DNA of 64,000 nt from contig NZ_RKLQ01000005.1 in the NCBI RefSeq assembly GCF_019599405.1, positions 148,319 through 212,318 of the forward strand. Reading direction: 5' to 3'. This DNA comes from Haloarcula salinisoli (GTDB taxonomy: Archaea; Halobacteriota; Halobacteria; Halobacteriales; Haloarculaceae). This document shows, one piece after another, positions 25,401-33,710 of this stretch. A model generated the notes under the pieces. The model did not search any database and was not told where the DNA came from. It saw nothing but the letters and a program-made list of their open reading frames with translations. Each line of letters opens with the position of its first letter. Position 1 is the first letter of the stretch. Made by a program: the position numbers and the translations under genes.

Positions 25401-26188
25401 CGCCACTGGGCGGTCCGCGAGGCGTCGATGTCCGCGGTGAGCGTGTAGTTCGCGTCCAGGCTGTCGTTCATCGCCTGTAGCTCCCGCACGGTCGAAATCT
25501 CGTAGGGGTCGTCGGCCGACCCGTCACCGGGCAGGTCCGCGGGCGTCGGCCGGTCGAATGCGATGTCCCGGGTCGTGTCGCCCGAGACGCTCACCGTCGG
25601 CGTCACCGTGGCGTTCGTCCCGCCGACGAACTCGTGATAGACGGTCAGGTCCACCGAGGATTCCGTGACCGTCACCGCGTACGTCCCGTCGGCGTCGGTG
25701 GTCGTCGCCGTGTCGGTGCCGTTGACGACGACGGTGGCGTTCTCGACGCCCGCCCCGAAGTCGGTAACCGTCCCCGAGAGCGTCGCCGGGGTGCCCGTCC
25801 CCGACAGCGACACGTCCGAGGTGGTGCCGTCGCCGTAGGATACGGTCAGCGTCGCGCTGTCGTCGGCCGTATCGCCCGGCGAGTACTCGACGGTCGCGGT
25901 CAGGCTATCGCCCGCCGCGAGCGTGGCGCCGCTGGCACCCGAGGTGACGGTGTAGTCGTCCCCGTCGGCCCCGGCCACCTCGACGCCGGTCACCTCGATT
26001 TCGCTCCCGCCGTCGTTCGTGACCGTCACGTCCTGGCTTGCCGTGTTTCCGACGCTCTGTTGCCCGAAATCGACGGCCGACGGCGAGATGCTCGCGTTGC
26101 CGGCCGCCTGGGCCGCCGCGGGCGACACTCCGACGGTGGCAATCGAGAAGACCATCAGGACCGACAGCACGACTGCACGGAGTTTCAC
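19418..26188 (-). CDS. Giant secreted surface protein with GLUG and tandem-95 repeats
   Basis: About 2256 residues. I prefer the GTG start at 26188, which places a signal peptide (VKLRAVVLSVLMVFSIATVG, ending SPAAAQA) at the N-terminus; an ATG at 26248 would add 20 unlikely residues. Domains in order: an ASPM/choice-of-anchor-like beta domain, a carboxypeptidase-regulatory-like domain, two long blocks of GLUG-type repeats (GGVVGxN, GGLVGxxxGTVxxSYATG), CARDB-like domains, three tandem-95/cadherin-like units (DDSYTV, DPDGDALTV, GSFEYTPDDGFTG), a PKD-like domain and a Thr-rich stalk. The C-terminus GDGAGFGIVLALVALLG plus AARKRS is a PGF-CTERM-like archaeosortase signal. It is probably a glycosylated adhesin. 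Its stop is 6 bp from the convergent toxin gene. Confidence 0.85.
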   Translation of the reverse strand: MKLRAVVLSVLMVFSIATVGVSPAAAQAAGNASISPSAVDFGQQSVGNTASQDVTVTNDGGSEIEVTGVEVAGADGDDYTVTSGASGATLAAGDSLTATVEYSPGDTADDSATLTVSYGDGTTSDVSLSGTGTPATLSGTVTDFGAGVENATVVVNGTDTATTTDADGTYAVTVTESSVDLTVYHEFVGGTNATVTPTVSVSGDTTRDIAFDRPTPADLPGDGSADDPYEISTVRELQAMNDSLDANYTLTADIDASRTAQWRAVLTRSRNDILYRGFVPVGKYFRESEPVRFNGTFDGDGHTISNLSTDYGLFAAIGEPGVVRNVHVTDANVTPPADQTLPGDLRTNAGIIARENHGTIAASNVEGRVVPNEGTFEVGGYELVFRDVGGVAGLNSRSGVIQNVSANATVTLRSTPERLTIIGAGGLVDDNRGVIRNVTVDADVTSPFLAGGLASRNDGVIREATVDGEVTNLGYSFGEFDGLVGGVVGEHRGDGVITDVASGADINRNSTDTVGGGVVANLEGTSRINDTYVTGTVSGAAGDDGQTPVGPVVGGVTVFYSGSDGWNGVVRDTYWNEETAGQAAANVDGTTNLTTGEMTGPNATVTMAGLEFYDDWLANETGYPRLVAQVPDEDGTASAPFEVSNPYDLSAVGRNRSAAYRLTDDIDASSRPLNTGDGFDPLGNDTVAFTGSFDGADHTVSNLTLDRPGNDSVGFFGVLDGGAVHNLTLADATVTGADGTGGLVGRAIGGDVTNVTLDSVVVTGGNRTGGVVGNMTGGTVGNISVTDTTVTGANRTGGTVGSYDTTIRYFGQPLTNISVDNATVTGTNRTGGVVGFLNGEQLQNTSASGVIVTGSRSIGGAVGSNRQYVTRVNVNGTVDGDSAVGGVAGANDGVVIDVTTNASVDGDTAVGGVVGENIQQLAVASVTATVTGNESVGGAVGRNTDYVANVTADGSVEGDSAVAGLVGENTGTVKQAYTVASVIGDSDAGGAVGTNSGTVTGVYWDTVVTGQDDSAGGRGLTTAEMTDVAAVSNMTAFDFETGWALTESYPVLAERYDGELPIPFRTTITDTNAPVLTGETLTVDVRVENLGEFTATDRLELLGIDAAQVDNTDVTLLGGGETDITLTWTPETAQSGDVTLVSPGTNETAPVTVGQSGANFNAIITDANDTVTAGETVQVDYEVTNDGASGAEQTIGFTVDGEQVGSETVTLLDGESTTGTFTYTASASDAPTVTVGVTTDDDIATRDVSVNRVPTATADSYTTVENGTLAVGASEGVLANDTDPDGDALTVTTTPVAGPSNGSLALESDGSFQYTPDEGFVGTDSFTYEVSDGTDTDTATVTLSVAEEPAFAVDITDVNVTVTAGDTIAVRANVSNGGAVAATQPVTLGTNGTEVASRSVSVPAGDETTTTFTYATTADDPPAVTVTVASPTASDEATVAVEQPSSGSGPAGMFGSGTAEDPYVVTNATQLQAMNVDLDASYTLGNDIDASATETWNDGAGFDPVGDDTTPFTGSFDGEDRAIAGLTVTRATQNDTGLFGVVGDGATVGNVTLTDADVTGQNQVGIAVGNNSGGRVRSVGVTGTVTGENDVGGLVGRNAGTVARSSASATVGSSGGSVGGLVGGNVGGTVTESYATGDVGSPDASSVGGLVGLSSAGTVNESYATGNATGDAYVGGLVGDVRTVETSGSVVERSYAAGVVTGNTNVGGIVGGMAGTFSGATADLRESYFDERATDQSAAVGFSSFETVVEDNEGFETGDGQGRADEMTGPDAPGNLTAFEFGTTWATREEGYPVLSWQPAANAAPAAADDSYTVAGDETLAVESGGLLTNDDDPDGDALTVTTTPVAGPSNGRVALDADGSFEYTPDDGFTGEDSFTYQVSDGSGGTDTATVTITVTEAARPANLTVTITGTNAPVTEGEKLSVTASVTNVGELADSQPVTLEAFNGDEVDTRSLTLAAGNETNVTLAWETSEGDADSGTITVRTANDTATRSVSVEEADDDDGTSGSGGGGGGGGAEPNDPPNATDDAYTAVENTTLTVAADGGVLDDDTDPDGDALSVTVESGPTNGTLALAENGSFEYTPEPGFAGTDSFSYEVRDSEGGDDTATVTIMMLSETVEWSTSPAFDDETIRLAVGEERRLNVSEARLSDEEIASYEWSIDGRERSGETTTLAFEEAGEYTVELSVTNAAGQTATVTTTVVVENETDAGPTGGDTPSQTPTTDPTTTTSGDGAGFGIVLALVALLGAALLAARKRS

Positions 26189-26411
26189 CGCGACCACCCC
26201 ACCGTAGCCGTCCGCGTCAGGACGTATTCTGGTGCCACCCACCACCACGAGCGCACCCGAGTCGACAGAGCGTCGGTCGTCCCCGGAGCAATCTGCGTCG
26301 CTGTTCCCCCATCCCCTGGCGCTACTGCGCTGCTCATTCGCCAGAAGGTGAGAGGTGGACCACAGAGTAACCGGTCCCTACACGCGTAGGGACGACACGA
26401 CCTGTCAGGGA

Positions 26412-28745
26412 TTACTCCTCGTCGAACACGGTCTCCAGCAGGTTCCGCTGGGCCGCCCGGAGCACCTCGTCGAACGTGGGCCGGGCGACGTCGAGGTGGT
26501 CGGCGACCTCGCCGGCGTTCTGTGTCCGCGGTTTCTCGAAGTAGCCGCCCCGGTAGGCGACCGCCAGCACCTCGCGCTGGCGGTCGGTCAGGCCCGAGAG
26601 CGGGTCGTCGCGGTCGGGCGCTGTCGGGGCCGTCGTGAACTCGCCGATGGTCACGTCGTCGAACCGGTCGGTCAGCGCGCCCAGGACCGGGTCGAACGAG
26701 GCGGCCTCGGGGAGCCGAACTGTCAGCCGGGTCGTCTCCGGACCGACGTCGGCCCCGTCCAGACGTGCGCCGCGGCCGACGACGACCGCGCTGGGCGTCG
26801 AACCGGTCACGACGACCTGTAGCTGCGGGCCGTCACCGACGCGCTCGACCTGTGCGATACCGTCGGTATCACCCGCAGCGTCCACAAACGCCGCCGGGTC
26901 GCCTTCGACGGTGAGGTGACAGAGGACCGCGCCGTCCTGTCGGGGTACGGCGCCGTCGACCGTTACCCACGTCCCGGCGGCCGCGACGGCCCGCGACAGC
27001 GGCGTCTCGTCCGTCTGGACGGTCGCCGTCAACTCGACCCACTCGTCGGCGGCCAGCGCCCGCCGGCGCTCGTCACTGGCCATCGCGTAGCCCAGCACGT
27101 CCGCGGACTCCCCGAGGAGGTCCGATACCCGCCCGTCCGACAGCGTGCGATCGGATGCCAGATGCACGACGAGCACGCCGCGAGTGACACCGTCGTGGAC
27201 TATCGGGACCACGACGCCGGTCCCCGAGTCGGTGCCGGCGGTGAGCGGGAACCGGGTGGGGTCGGCGTCGCGCTCGGCGATGGCCGTGGTGACGCCGGGC
27301 CGGTCACCGTCCGGCACTGCGAGGCTATCGCAGGAGCCGTCGGGGCCGTCCGCCGCGAGCAACTCGATGTCGTCTGTCGCGGTCACCCTGCCGACCTGGG
27401 CGACGGTGACCGCATCCATGGCGACCAGCTCCGCACACACCGCGCCCGCGAACGCCTCGACCGACGTGGCGTCTGCCAGTTCCCGCTGGAGCGTGCTGCG
27501 TGCGTCCCGCTCGGCCCTGAGCGCCTGCTCGTTCTGTTTGCGCTCGACGATGTCCCGTATCGTGACCATCACACCACCGATGAGTGGGTCGTCGAGGTAG
27601 TTGCCGCCGCGGGCCTCGACCCAGCGGTACGAGCCCCCTTTCGTGCGGACGCGGTACTCAACGTTTACGTCCATCTCGGGGTCGGCCAGCATCTCCTCGA
27701 AGACGCTCCGGATGTGGTCGCGGTCCTCGGGATGGACGTGTTCGAAGGCGTCCGTCCCCTCTAGTTCGTCTGGTTCGTACCCCAGCGTCGTCTCGATACC
27801 CGGTGACGCGTAGTCGATATCGCCGGCTTCGTCGCAGACGAGGACGTAGTCCGACGACCGGTCCAGAATCCGCCGGTACCGCTCTTTCGCCGACGCCAGC
27901 TCTTCCTCGCGGCGTTTCTGTTCGGTGATATCTGTCGCGGTGGTAAACACCAGTGAGTAGTCGTCGGCGTGGGCCTCGGGGACGTACACCTCCATCAGCT
28001 CGTACCGAATTTCGTCCCCGTCCAGTGGCCGGAACTTACACTCCGTACAGAAATACCGCTGGCCGTCGACGACCGCCTTCCACATCGCCGTCAGCCCCTC
28101 GCGGGTATCTTGGACCATCATCTCGTCGAAGTTTGCCACGAGTTCGGCCTTCGAGTCGACGCCGTAGAAATCGAGCGCGGCGTCGTTGACCATGTGGACC
28201 TCCATCCGCGCCAGAATTTCCAACAGCTCCTCGGGATGGGCGTCTAAGTAGGTGCCGAGTTCCTCGCCCGTATCGGCCAGTTCCATGGCATAGGCTCGGG
28301 CCTCGGCGAAGTCCTGTTCCCAGAGCACGAGGTCGTCGTTGTCGAACAACGTCCGGTATCGATCCCGGCCTCGTTCGAGCGGGGGCTCCGCGGCCGTCCG
28401 TTGTGGTTGCTCTCGGAGCGTGAGGACGGCTATTTCCTGCCCTTTACGGGTCGTCGTCGTGAGTCGTGACTCGACCAACAGAGCCGTCCCGTGTCCGGTC
28501 TGTGCCCGCCACTGGAGTGTGACTGGGCCGTCTGCACGTGCCTTGTCTACCGCTTCAGCTCCGATGGGTGAACTTCCGTCAGTGGCTACCTCGGACAGGG
28601 GCAACCCGACCAGTGTCGACTCCTCGCGATGCAACATCGTACAGCACGTGTCGTTGACCGACTGTATCGTCCCCCTGGTAACATCGACTGCGAGAACTCC
28701 GTCGGGAATATCGTCGAGAAGCGACTCTGACTCCCGGAGTGCCAT
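26412..28745 (-). CDS. PAS/GAF Bat-type HTH-10 transcription regulator
   Basis: 777 residues, cytosolic. Three PAS-like regions come first (about 8-110, 125-275, 285-400, the last with NVEYRVRTKGGSYRWVEARG), then a GAF-like domain with AFAGAVCAELVAMDAV (about 415-560), a Bat-type linker domain, and a C-terminal HTH-10: LTDRQREVLAVAYRGGYFE and HLDVARPTFDEVLRAAQRN. Such proteins sense light, redox or small molecules and control nearby genes. It lies upstream on the same strand as the giant surface protein, about 220 bp away, and is a candidate regulator of it. Confidence 0.85.
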   Translation of the reverse strand: MALRESESLLDDIPDGVLAVDVTRGTIQSVNDTCCTMLHREESTLVGLPLSEVATDGSSPIGAEAVDKARADGPVTLQWRAQTGHGTALLVESRLTTTTRKGQEIAVLTLREQPQRTAAEPPLERGRDRYRTLFDNDDLVLWEQDFAEARAYAMELADTGEELGTYLDAHPEELLEILARMEVHMVNDAALDFYGVDSKAELVANFDEMMVQDTREGLTAMWKAVVDGQRYFCTECKFRPLDGDEIRYELMEVYVPEAHADDYSLVFTTATDITEQKRREEELASAKERYRRILDRSSDYVLVCDEAGDIDYASPGIETTLGYEPDELEGTDAFEHVHPEDRDHIRSVFEEMLADPEMDVNVEYRVRTKGGSYRWVEARGGNYLDDPLIGGVMVTIRDIVERKQNEQALRAERDARSTLQRELADATSVEAFAGAVCAELVAMDAVTVAQVGRVTATDDIELLAADGPDGSCDSLAVPDGDRPGVTTAIAERDADPTRFPLTAGTDSGTGVVVPIVHDGVTRGVLVVHLASDRTLSDGRVSDLLGESADVLGYAMASDERRRALAADEWVELTATVQTDETPLSRAVAAAGTWVTVDGAVPRQDGAVLCHLTVEGDPAAFVDAAGDTDGIAQVERVGDGPQLQVVVTGSTPSAVVVGRGARLDGADVGPETTRLTVRLPEAASFDPVLGALTDRFDDVTIGEFTTAPTAPDRDDPLSGLTDRQREVLAVAYRGGYFEKPRTQNAGEVADHLDVARPTFDEVLRAAQRNLLETVFDEE

Positions 28746-29247
28746 ACATACACCTTTGATTCGCCCTGTAATAATCTACTGGCAGAGTCACGTGACCGAA
28801 CGTACGACTATCCAGAACGAGATCTCTTACAGCATCACGGCTGCTGTGCTGACTCCAAGCTCTTCCTCTCACACGGACGGCAGACAAGCTTCGGACGGTT
28901 AAGATCCCCTGCAGATCGGTGATTCTATATGTATCGTCGACCGTCTCGGTCGGGCATGCGGCGATAATCACGACCAGAATGTGACTTACTCTGTTGTACC
29001 CGACTACAAGAGAGTGAAAGTCTAGGCCAGAATTTGAACGGGTTCTCGTACCGGTCAAGATAACAGACGTGAAAGCCTAAACCTAGGTGCTGGTTATATG
29101 AGTAGAACTGAGTTTGATATTACTCTAGAAGTCGAAGTTGTTCTTCACTTTGTATTGAATCCGTCTATAAGGATGACAGGTTCCATCCCGCGGGTTTTCA
29201 GATAGCGAAGATTGAAAATTCCTCGCTAGAAACGCATACACAACCCA
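28746..29247. other. Intergenic stretch between Bat-type regulator and STAND gene
   Basis: About 500 bases holding dispersed repeat copy 3 and divergent promoters. AT-rich segments at about 29100-29170 and 29205-29235 precede the STAND gene. No further gene is supported. Confidence 0.45.
28960..28976 (+). repeat. Dispersed repeat, copy 3
   Basis: Exact GGCGATAATCACGACCA with left flank TCTCGGTCGGGCATGC. The left flank is also present, with one mismatch, in copy 4, extending the match to about 35 bases. Confidence 0.65.
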
Positions 29248-32200
29248 ATGACCGAGAACACTGCCTCCGCTCCCCAATCAATACCACGACCTGAGTCGGA
29301 GGTGGTATCGGACTATATCGAAGAAGGGGAATCCCACATCCATATCTCAGGTGGGCCGGGAATCGGTAAGACGACCACCCTCCAGCAGATTACAGCAGAT
29401 ATCGGCACGGACTACGAGACTGACATCCGTGAGATACGACCAAACCATAGCTGTGAGGACTTTGTACGGGAAGTATGCCACTCTCTGTTCGACCATCTCC
29501 CCGGCGATAAAACAGAGGAAGGCAAGCGGGTTACCGGCATCAGTATCAGCGCGGTAGGAGGTCTCTCATGGGATGATGAAGGCCCAGACGCAACCAGAGC
29601 TCATTTCGGATACAGGGACGCCCTCATTGAGCTGTCTGAACGATTCACCGAAGATCAACCACTCCTGATATGTGTCGATGATATCCACAAGCTAGGTGAC
29701 AACGACAAAGCAATCAGGGGCGTAATAGAGGAAACATGCGATACCCTCCCATCGAATGTCACGCTCCTCACCGCGGGCCGTCTCCCGTTCCGTGACTTGG
29801 AAACCTTCGTCTCACTCGATACCTTTACTGAGGAACAAACAGCGACACTGCTCCGTCAAGCGTTTCCAGAGATAGAGGACGAACAAATAGAGATCGTTCA
29901 TGAGGAGGTCGACGGCCATCCACTCTATCTCGGTTTGCTCATCGAATCGAACGATGACGCTGCAGCGCTCAAACTCCCAGACGACGAAGTCTACACGGCC
30001 ATCGAAGAACGGTATCTCCAGTTCCTCTCCCCCGACGAACGCCGCATCCTCCGAGCGACCGCTCCCCTGCGTGAACTCCACGAAGCAGTCTGTACATACG
30101 TTCTGCCCGACTCCTACGACCTAGATCGGGTCGCTGTTGCTGAAATTCTAGAATCACTAAGCACACGTACTGTTGTCCAACTGATCGGACGCACCCATAC
30201 AGGTCTTGCTACGTTCAAAGTTCACGATGTCTTCCGGGAGTTCCTTGCAGAACGGTGGGGCCGTACTGAGGAAACCCAACAACGAGCGTTCCAGTACTAC
30301 GCGGAAACCAGCATTGAACTGGCCGACGAAAACACAGAACTTGAAACAGAGGTCCACTACATCACCTACTGCCTTGAATTCCTCTCCGACGCCGTCATCC
30401 GGGATCAGACCGAGACCGTGTCCGACCTGATTGCGCACGTAGTGGCGGACGACGGCTTCAGCTTCTATCCGGCCTCCCTGCTCGTCACCGCGTTCAAAAC
30501 CCGCGATGCGGAACAAATCCCGGATTCCATCATTGAAGCGGTCTTCGCAGCCATCGATGCCCGGAACGAGATTGCGAACGACTTCTACGACGCACGACTC
30601 AACCGCACCTGGGCAGAGCGACAGCTCGAACAGGGCGCATTCGAAACCCCATCAAACATCTTGCTCACCTATCTCGCCAGGATAACCGATAACGATCCAT
30701 CTTTCGTGCAGCGAACCATTGACGCGACACGGCCGACCGATGAACGGACGAAATGGTCTCTGATCTCACTCGGTACCGATCTTCCTGCATCCGGTGCGAG
30801 AACGGTAGGCGAGAAAGCAATACCATGGATCCAGGAGACCGATGCATACCATGACCTCGCCTACCGTAGCCTGGAACTACATGAGCATCTCTGTAGTCTC
30901 AATGAGTACGATACGGCCCTTGATCTCCTAGATGTGATTCTCACCCCACGACAGGTCGACGGCAACGACCAATTAGACGGAAATCAGGGGATGACGAGAT
31001 ACAGTCTTATCCAAGCACTCGAAGAGACGTTTCCCGACCTCTGTGAGGAACGACCCGACGACCTTCTTGAGGTGCTTTACACGAATCTTGAAGACGCACT
31101 CCGCATCGAAGGGGTGGACGGTGTGGAATACGAGGTACTCGTCAAGCAGAACCCGGTTACAGAACTCGACTACGTCGACGAGAACCGCGGGAAGCTGAAA
31201 CACATCCTCCTAGAGTACTTTATCCGTGCCGTCACGACATGGATCGACCAGGAGCCAACTGCCGCCGACAGACGCGAGTTCATTGAGGAGTTGCTCAGCG
31301 GCCCTGTCATGTTCCAGCGCGTCGGCTTCACACTGCTCGCGGCGCACCCCGAACACCAAGTCGACCTCATCGAGACGGCGCTACTGGATGAAGAGAACTA
31401 CCGGGACCGCCCCGCCACATTCGAGTTTTACCACCTCCTTGCAACAGCATTCGATCATCTAGAGGAAGACGTCCAAGCGCAGGTCTGCGAGAATATCAAT
31501 AATGGCCCATATATCGATGTAGAGGAGAAGGCTGAACAGCTCGCTCAACGACGAGATGAATCCGCACAGTCTCTCGAACAAAGACTACAGGAAACATGGC
31601 GTCGAGACCGGTTCTGTCTCATTCAGGACACGTTGCCCGAACCCTATGTAGCACAGCTGGAAGGACTGCTGGAGAAGCATGGCGAACCAGATCGGGTTCC
31701 CTCTGAGCCACACCAGTCCGCTGTAACTGGTGGCTGGGGAGCCGTGAATGAACGAGGACCAGAGGAGACAGAGGAGCTACGGGACAGCCCGGCCGAAGAG
31801 GTGCTCACCACCGCAGTCGAATGGGAACCCCCGGAAACAGAACGATGGGAACCCGATGAAGACGGAAAGCTTGAGGAGTGGACCCACGTCGGGTTTTCTC
31901 GGCAAATCCGGGATCTAATCGAAGAGCAACCGGAACGGTATGCCCGCGAAATATCGATTCTAAAAGACGCCAATCCCAGGTATGCCGAGGCGGCATTTCG
32001 CGCATTCCGGGAACTGCTCGACGAGGGACAAACATTCCCTTGGAGCTCGATCATCGCGCTTGGTACGGTCATCGCCGACGACCCAGTTGCATGGAGTACC
32101 GGCAGCCGTACCCGCCTTGCCATGCTCCTCAACAAGGGTATGGCCGTTGATGAAACACCGTTCCCCGAGGCTCACGCGGACGAGGTCCGTGACATCTTGT

Positions 32201-33303
32201 TGGTGCTAGTTACTGATACCGATCCTGATCAGGAACAAGACCAACCCGCGGAGGGCGTGGCCGGCCACGGAGACCCAGTCCGAGTCGCGATCAACTCCGT
32301 GCGCCCGATGGCACTCAACGCGCTCATCACCTACGCGTGGTGGGACACCGACCAAGGCGACAATGATCTGGAGCCCGTGCTTCGTGACGCTATCGAGAAA
32401 CGTATCACAGAGGATCAGTCGCTTGCCGTCCGCACAGTGATCGGGCGGCGGTTCGGAACACTCTGGGAACTAGACCGAAACTTGGTAGAACAACACTTGG
32501 ATACAATCTTCCCTCGTGGAGAGTCGATCACAGAACAGCGCCGATTCATCGCCGCATGGAACTCCTTCACCAGCCATAACGTCATGTGGGGATACGACGT
32601 CCTTCGCTCCTACTACAGCCACGCCATAGAACTGCTCGACTATGGTGAAGACGATGCGTATGAGATCAATGTTGGATCCACTGCTACCCACGTCGTGTCG
32701 TCCTACTTGTTCGGGGAGGACTCGCTTTCCGATGATGAGAGCCTTATCGCACGGTATTACCGGGTTCTATCTCCTGAAGAAGCAACGGAGGTTGCTAGGA
32801 CGCTTGCAAACGCGATTGGAAAGCCCGAGGTAGAGGAGCAGTGGGACTCTATCAGGACACTCTGGGACTGGCGGTTAGATCAGTTAGTCAACGCCGAGGA
32901 GACAGAACAACGGGATCATGCGGACGAGATGCGTCGGTTCTTAGACTGTGTCCGTGAATCCTCGGCAACCGATATTGCGCAAGAACATGATCGTGTACGC
33001 CGATCCCTTTCCCATGTTTCCACATGGGATCCGCACTGGCGTCGAATAGAGGAATGGATCGCGGGTCAGTCAAATACATATCCGGAGATTTCTATGGAAT
33101 TGTATGGTGTCCTGGTTGAAGCGGCAGTACAGGGGGACTGGTCCTCCGCGGCTCGAACTAGTCAAGAATCCCACCGAAAACAGATCTATGAGCATGCGGC
33201 CGACGCCAGCGAAGAGGCCTTACAATCCGCTCGCAGTATAGCGAATCATTTTGCGGCCGAACGTTGTGAGATGGATCGTGAATTTCTGAACGAGACCCTG
33301 TAG
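29248..33303 (+). CDS. STAND-family NTPase, candidate immune sensor
   Basis: 1351 residues. Walker A GGPGIGKTTTL at residues 35-45 lies almost at the N-terminus; Walker B LLICVDDIH at 139-147; a sensor-like LLTAGR follows, then a winged-helix region (LRATAPLRELHEAV, FKVHDVFREFLAERW) as in NACHT/AP-ATPase STAND proteins. The remaining thousand residues are helical solenoid-like repeats and would be the ligand-binding arm. There is no obvious N-terminal effector domain, so an effector may be absent, very short, or a separate protein. Codon use is ordinary GC-rich halophile. Antiviral function is inferred from architecture and neighbourhood. Confidence 0.7.
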   Translation: MTENTASAPQSIPRPESEVVSDYIEEGESHIHISGGPGIGKTTTLQQITADIGTDYETDIREIRPNHSCEDFVREVCHSLFDHLPGDKTEEGKRVTGISISAVGGLSWDDEGPDATRAHFGYRDALIELSERFTEDQPLLICVDDIHKLGDNDKAIRGVIEETCDTLPSNVTLLTAGRLPFRDLETFVSLDTFTEEQTATLLRQAFPEIEDEQIEIVHEEVDGHPLYLGLLIESNDDAAALKLPDDEVYTAIEERYLQFLSPDERRILRATAPLRELHEAVCTYVLPDSYDLDRVAVAEILESLSTRTVVQLIGRTHTGLATFKVHDVFREFLAERWGRTEETQQRAFQYYAETSIELADENTELETEVHYITYCLEFLSDAVIRDQTETVSDLIAHVVADDGFSFYPASLLVTAFKTRDAEQIPDSIIEAVFAAIDARNEIANDFYDARLNRTWAERQLEQGAFETPSNILLTYLARITDNDPSFVQRTIDATRPTDERTKWSLISLGTDLPASGARTVGEKAIPWIQETDAYHDLAYRSLELHEHLCSLNEYDTALDLLDVILTPRQVDGNDQLDGNQGMTRYSLIQALEETFPDLCEERPDDLLEVLYTNLEDALRIEGVDGVEYEVLVKQNPVTELDYVDENRGKLKHILLEYFIRAVTTWIDQEPTAADRREFIEELLSGPVMFQRVGFTLLAAHPEHQVDLIETALLDEENYRDRPATFEFYHLLATAFDHLEEDVQAQVCENINNGPYIDVEEKAEQLAQRRDESAQSLEQRLQETWRRDRFCLIQDTLPEPYVAQLEGLLEKHGEPDRVPSEPHQSAVTGGWGAVNERGPEETEELRDSPAEEVLTTAVEWEPPETERWEPDEDGKLEEWTHVGFSRQIRDLIEEQPERYAREISILKDANPRYAEAAFRAFRELLDEGQTFPWSSIIALGTVIADDPVAWSTGSRTRLAMLLNKGMAVDETPFPEAHADEVRDILLVLVTDTDPDQEQDQPAEGVAGHGDPVRVAINSVRPMALNALITYAWWDTDQGDNDLEPVLRDAIEKRITEDQSLAVRTVIGRRFGTLWELDRNLVEQHLDTIFPRGESITEQRRFIAAWNSFTSHNVMWGYDVLRSYYSHAIELLDYGEDDAYEINVGSTATHVVSSYLFGEDSLSDDESLIARYYRVLSPEEATEVARTLANAIGKPEVEEQWDSIRTLWDWRLDQLVNAEETEQRDHADEMRRFLDCVRESSATDIAQEHDRVRRSLSHVSTWDPHWRRIEEWIAGQSNTYPEISMELYGVLVEAAVQGDWSSAARTSQESHRKQIYEHAADASEEALQSARSIANHFAAERCEMDREFLNETL

Positions 33304-33359
33304 GTCTCACGCCAACCGGTAGTACTGTCGGGCTGGTTATGACAGATTAGGATGATTTG

Positions 33360-33653
33360 CTAGATATCTGATTGTATGAAGCGCTCAGCAATAGATAACA
33401 ATTCTTGGACCTCTACCTTTTCTAACTGTGCTTCTTGCGAGTGGACAGATCGGTTCTGGATCTCTCGAAGACGTTCTAATATCTCAATTTCTTCCTCCGA
33501 GAGTATGTCCTCATCCTGCAATGAGATAAGCAAACTTCCGATGGGTCATTCAGTATCTCGGTCGGGAATGCTGAGATAATCACGAACAGTCTCAAGACAA
33601 CCTGTCTCTCTCGGCCTGTATCTTTCTCCGTCACGACTTGGTGTTCGTCCCAT
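33360..33653 (-). pseudogene. Small gene interrupted by an in-frame TGA
   Basis: Minus strand: ATG at 33653 starts a frame reading MGRTPSRDGERYRPRETG, then LETVRDYLSIPDRDTE, stop TGA at 33546-33548. The same frame continues with PIGSLLISLQDEDILSEEE, IEILERLREIQNRS and LLSIAERFIQSDI to TAG at 33360. Both halves look like real acidic, helical protein, so this is most simply one 97-codon gene with a nonsense mutation. Dispersed repeat copy 4 lies inside its first half. Alternatively two tiny genes. Confidence 0.4.
33572..33588 (+). repeat. Dispersed repeat, copy 4 (diverged)
   Basis: TGAGATAATCACGAACA, three mismatches to the core, with left flank TCTCGGTCGGGAATGC matching copy 3. It lies between the STAND gene and the low-GC nuclease-like gene. 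Confidence 0.55.
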
Positions 33654-33710
33654 GGCCTCTCCGGTATCGACTGGTCGACTATTGAGAGAACCGTGCTTTT
33701 ACAGCTATGA

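Noticed and set aside
25634..26389. 251-codon plus-strand frame opposite the surface-protein signal region
   Set aside because: Arg/Gly/His-rich with no motifs; it overlaps the signal peptide coding of the opposite strand.
26355..27764. Plus-strand frames of 155-282 codons opposite the Bat-type regulator
   Set aside because: Arg/Gly/Val-rich antisense; the minus-strand PAS and HTH-10 motifs are unambiguous.
33376..33579. 67-codon plus-strand frame after the STAND gene
   Set aside because: Ser-rich antisense of the interrupted acidic helical gene on the minus strand, which looks more like real protein.
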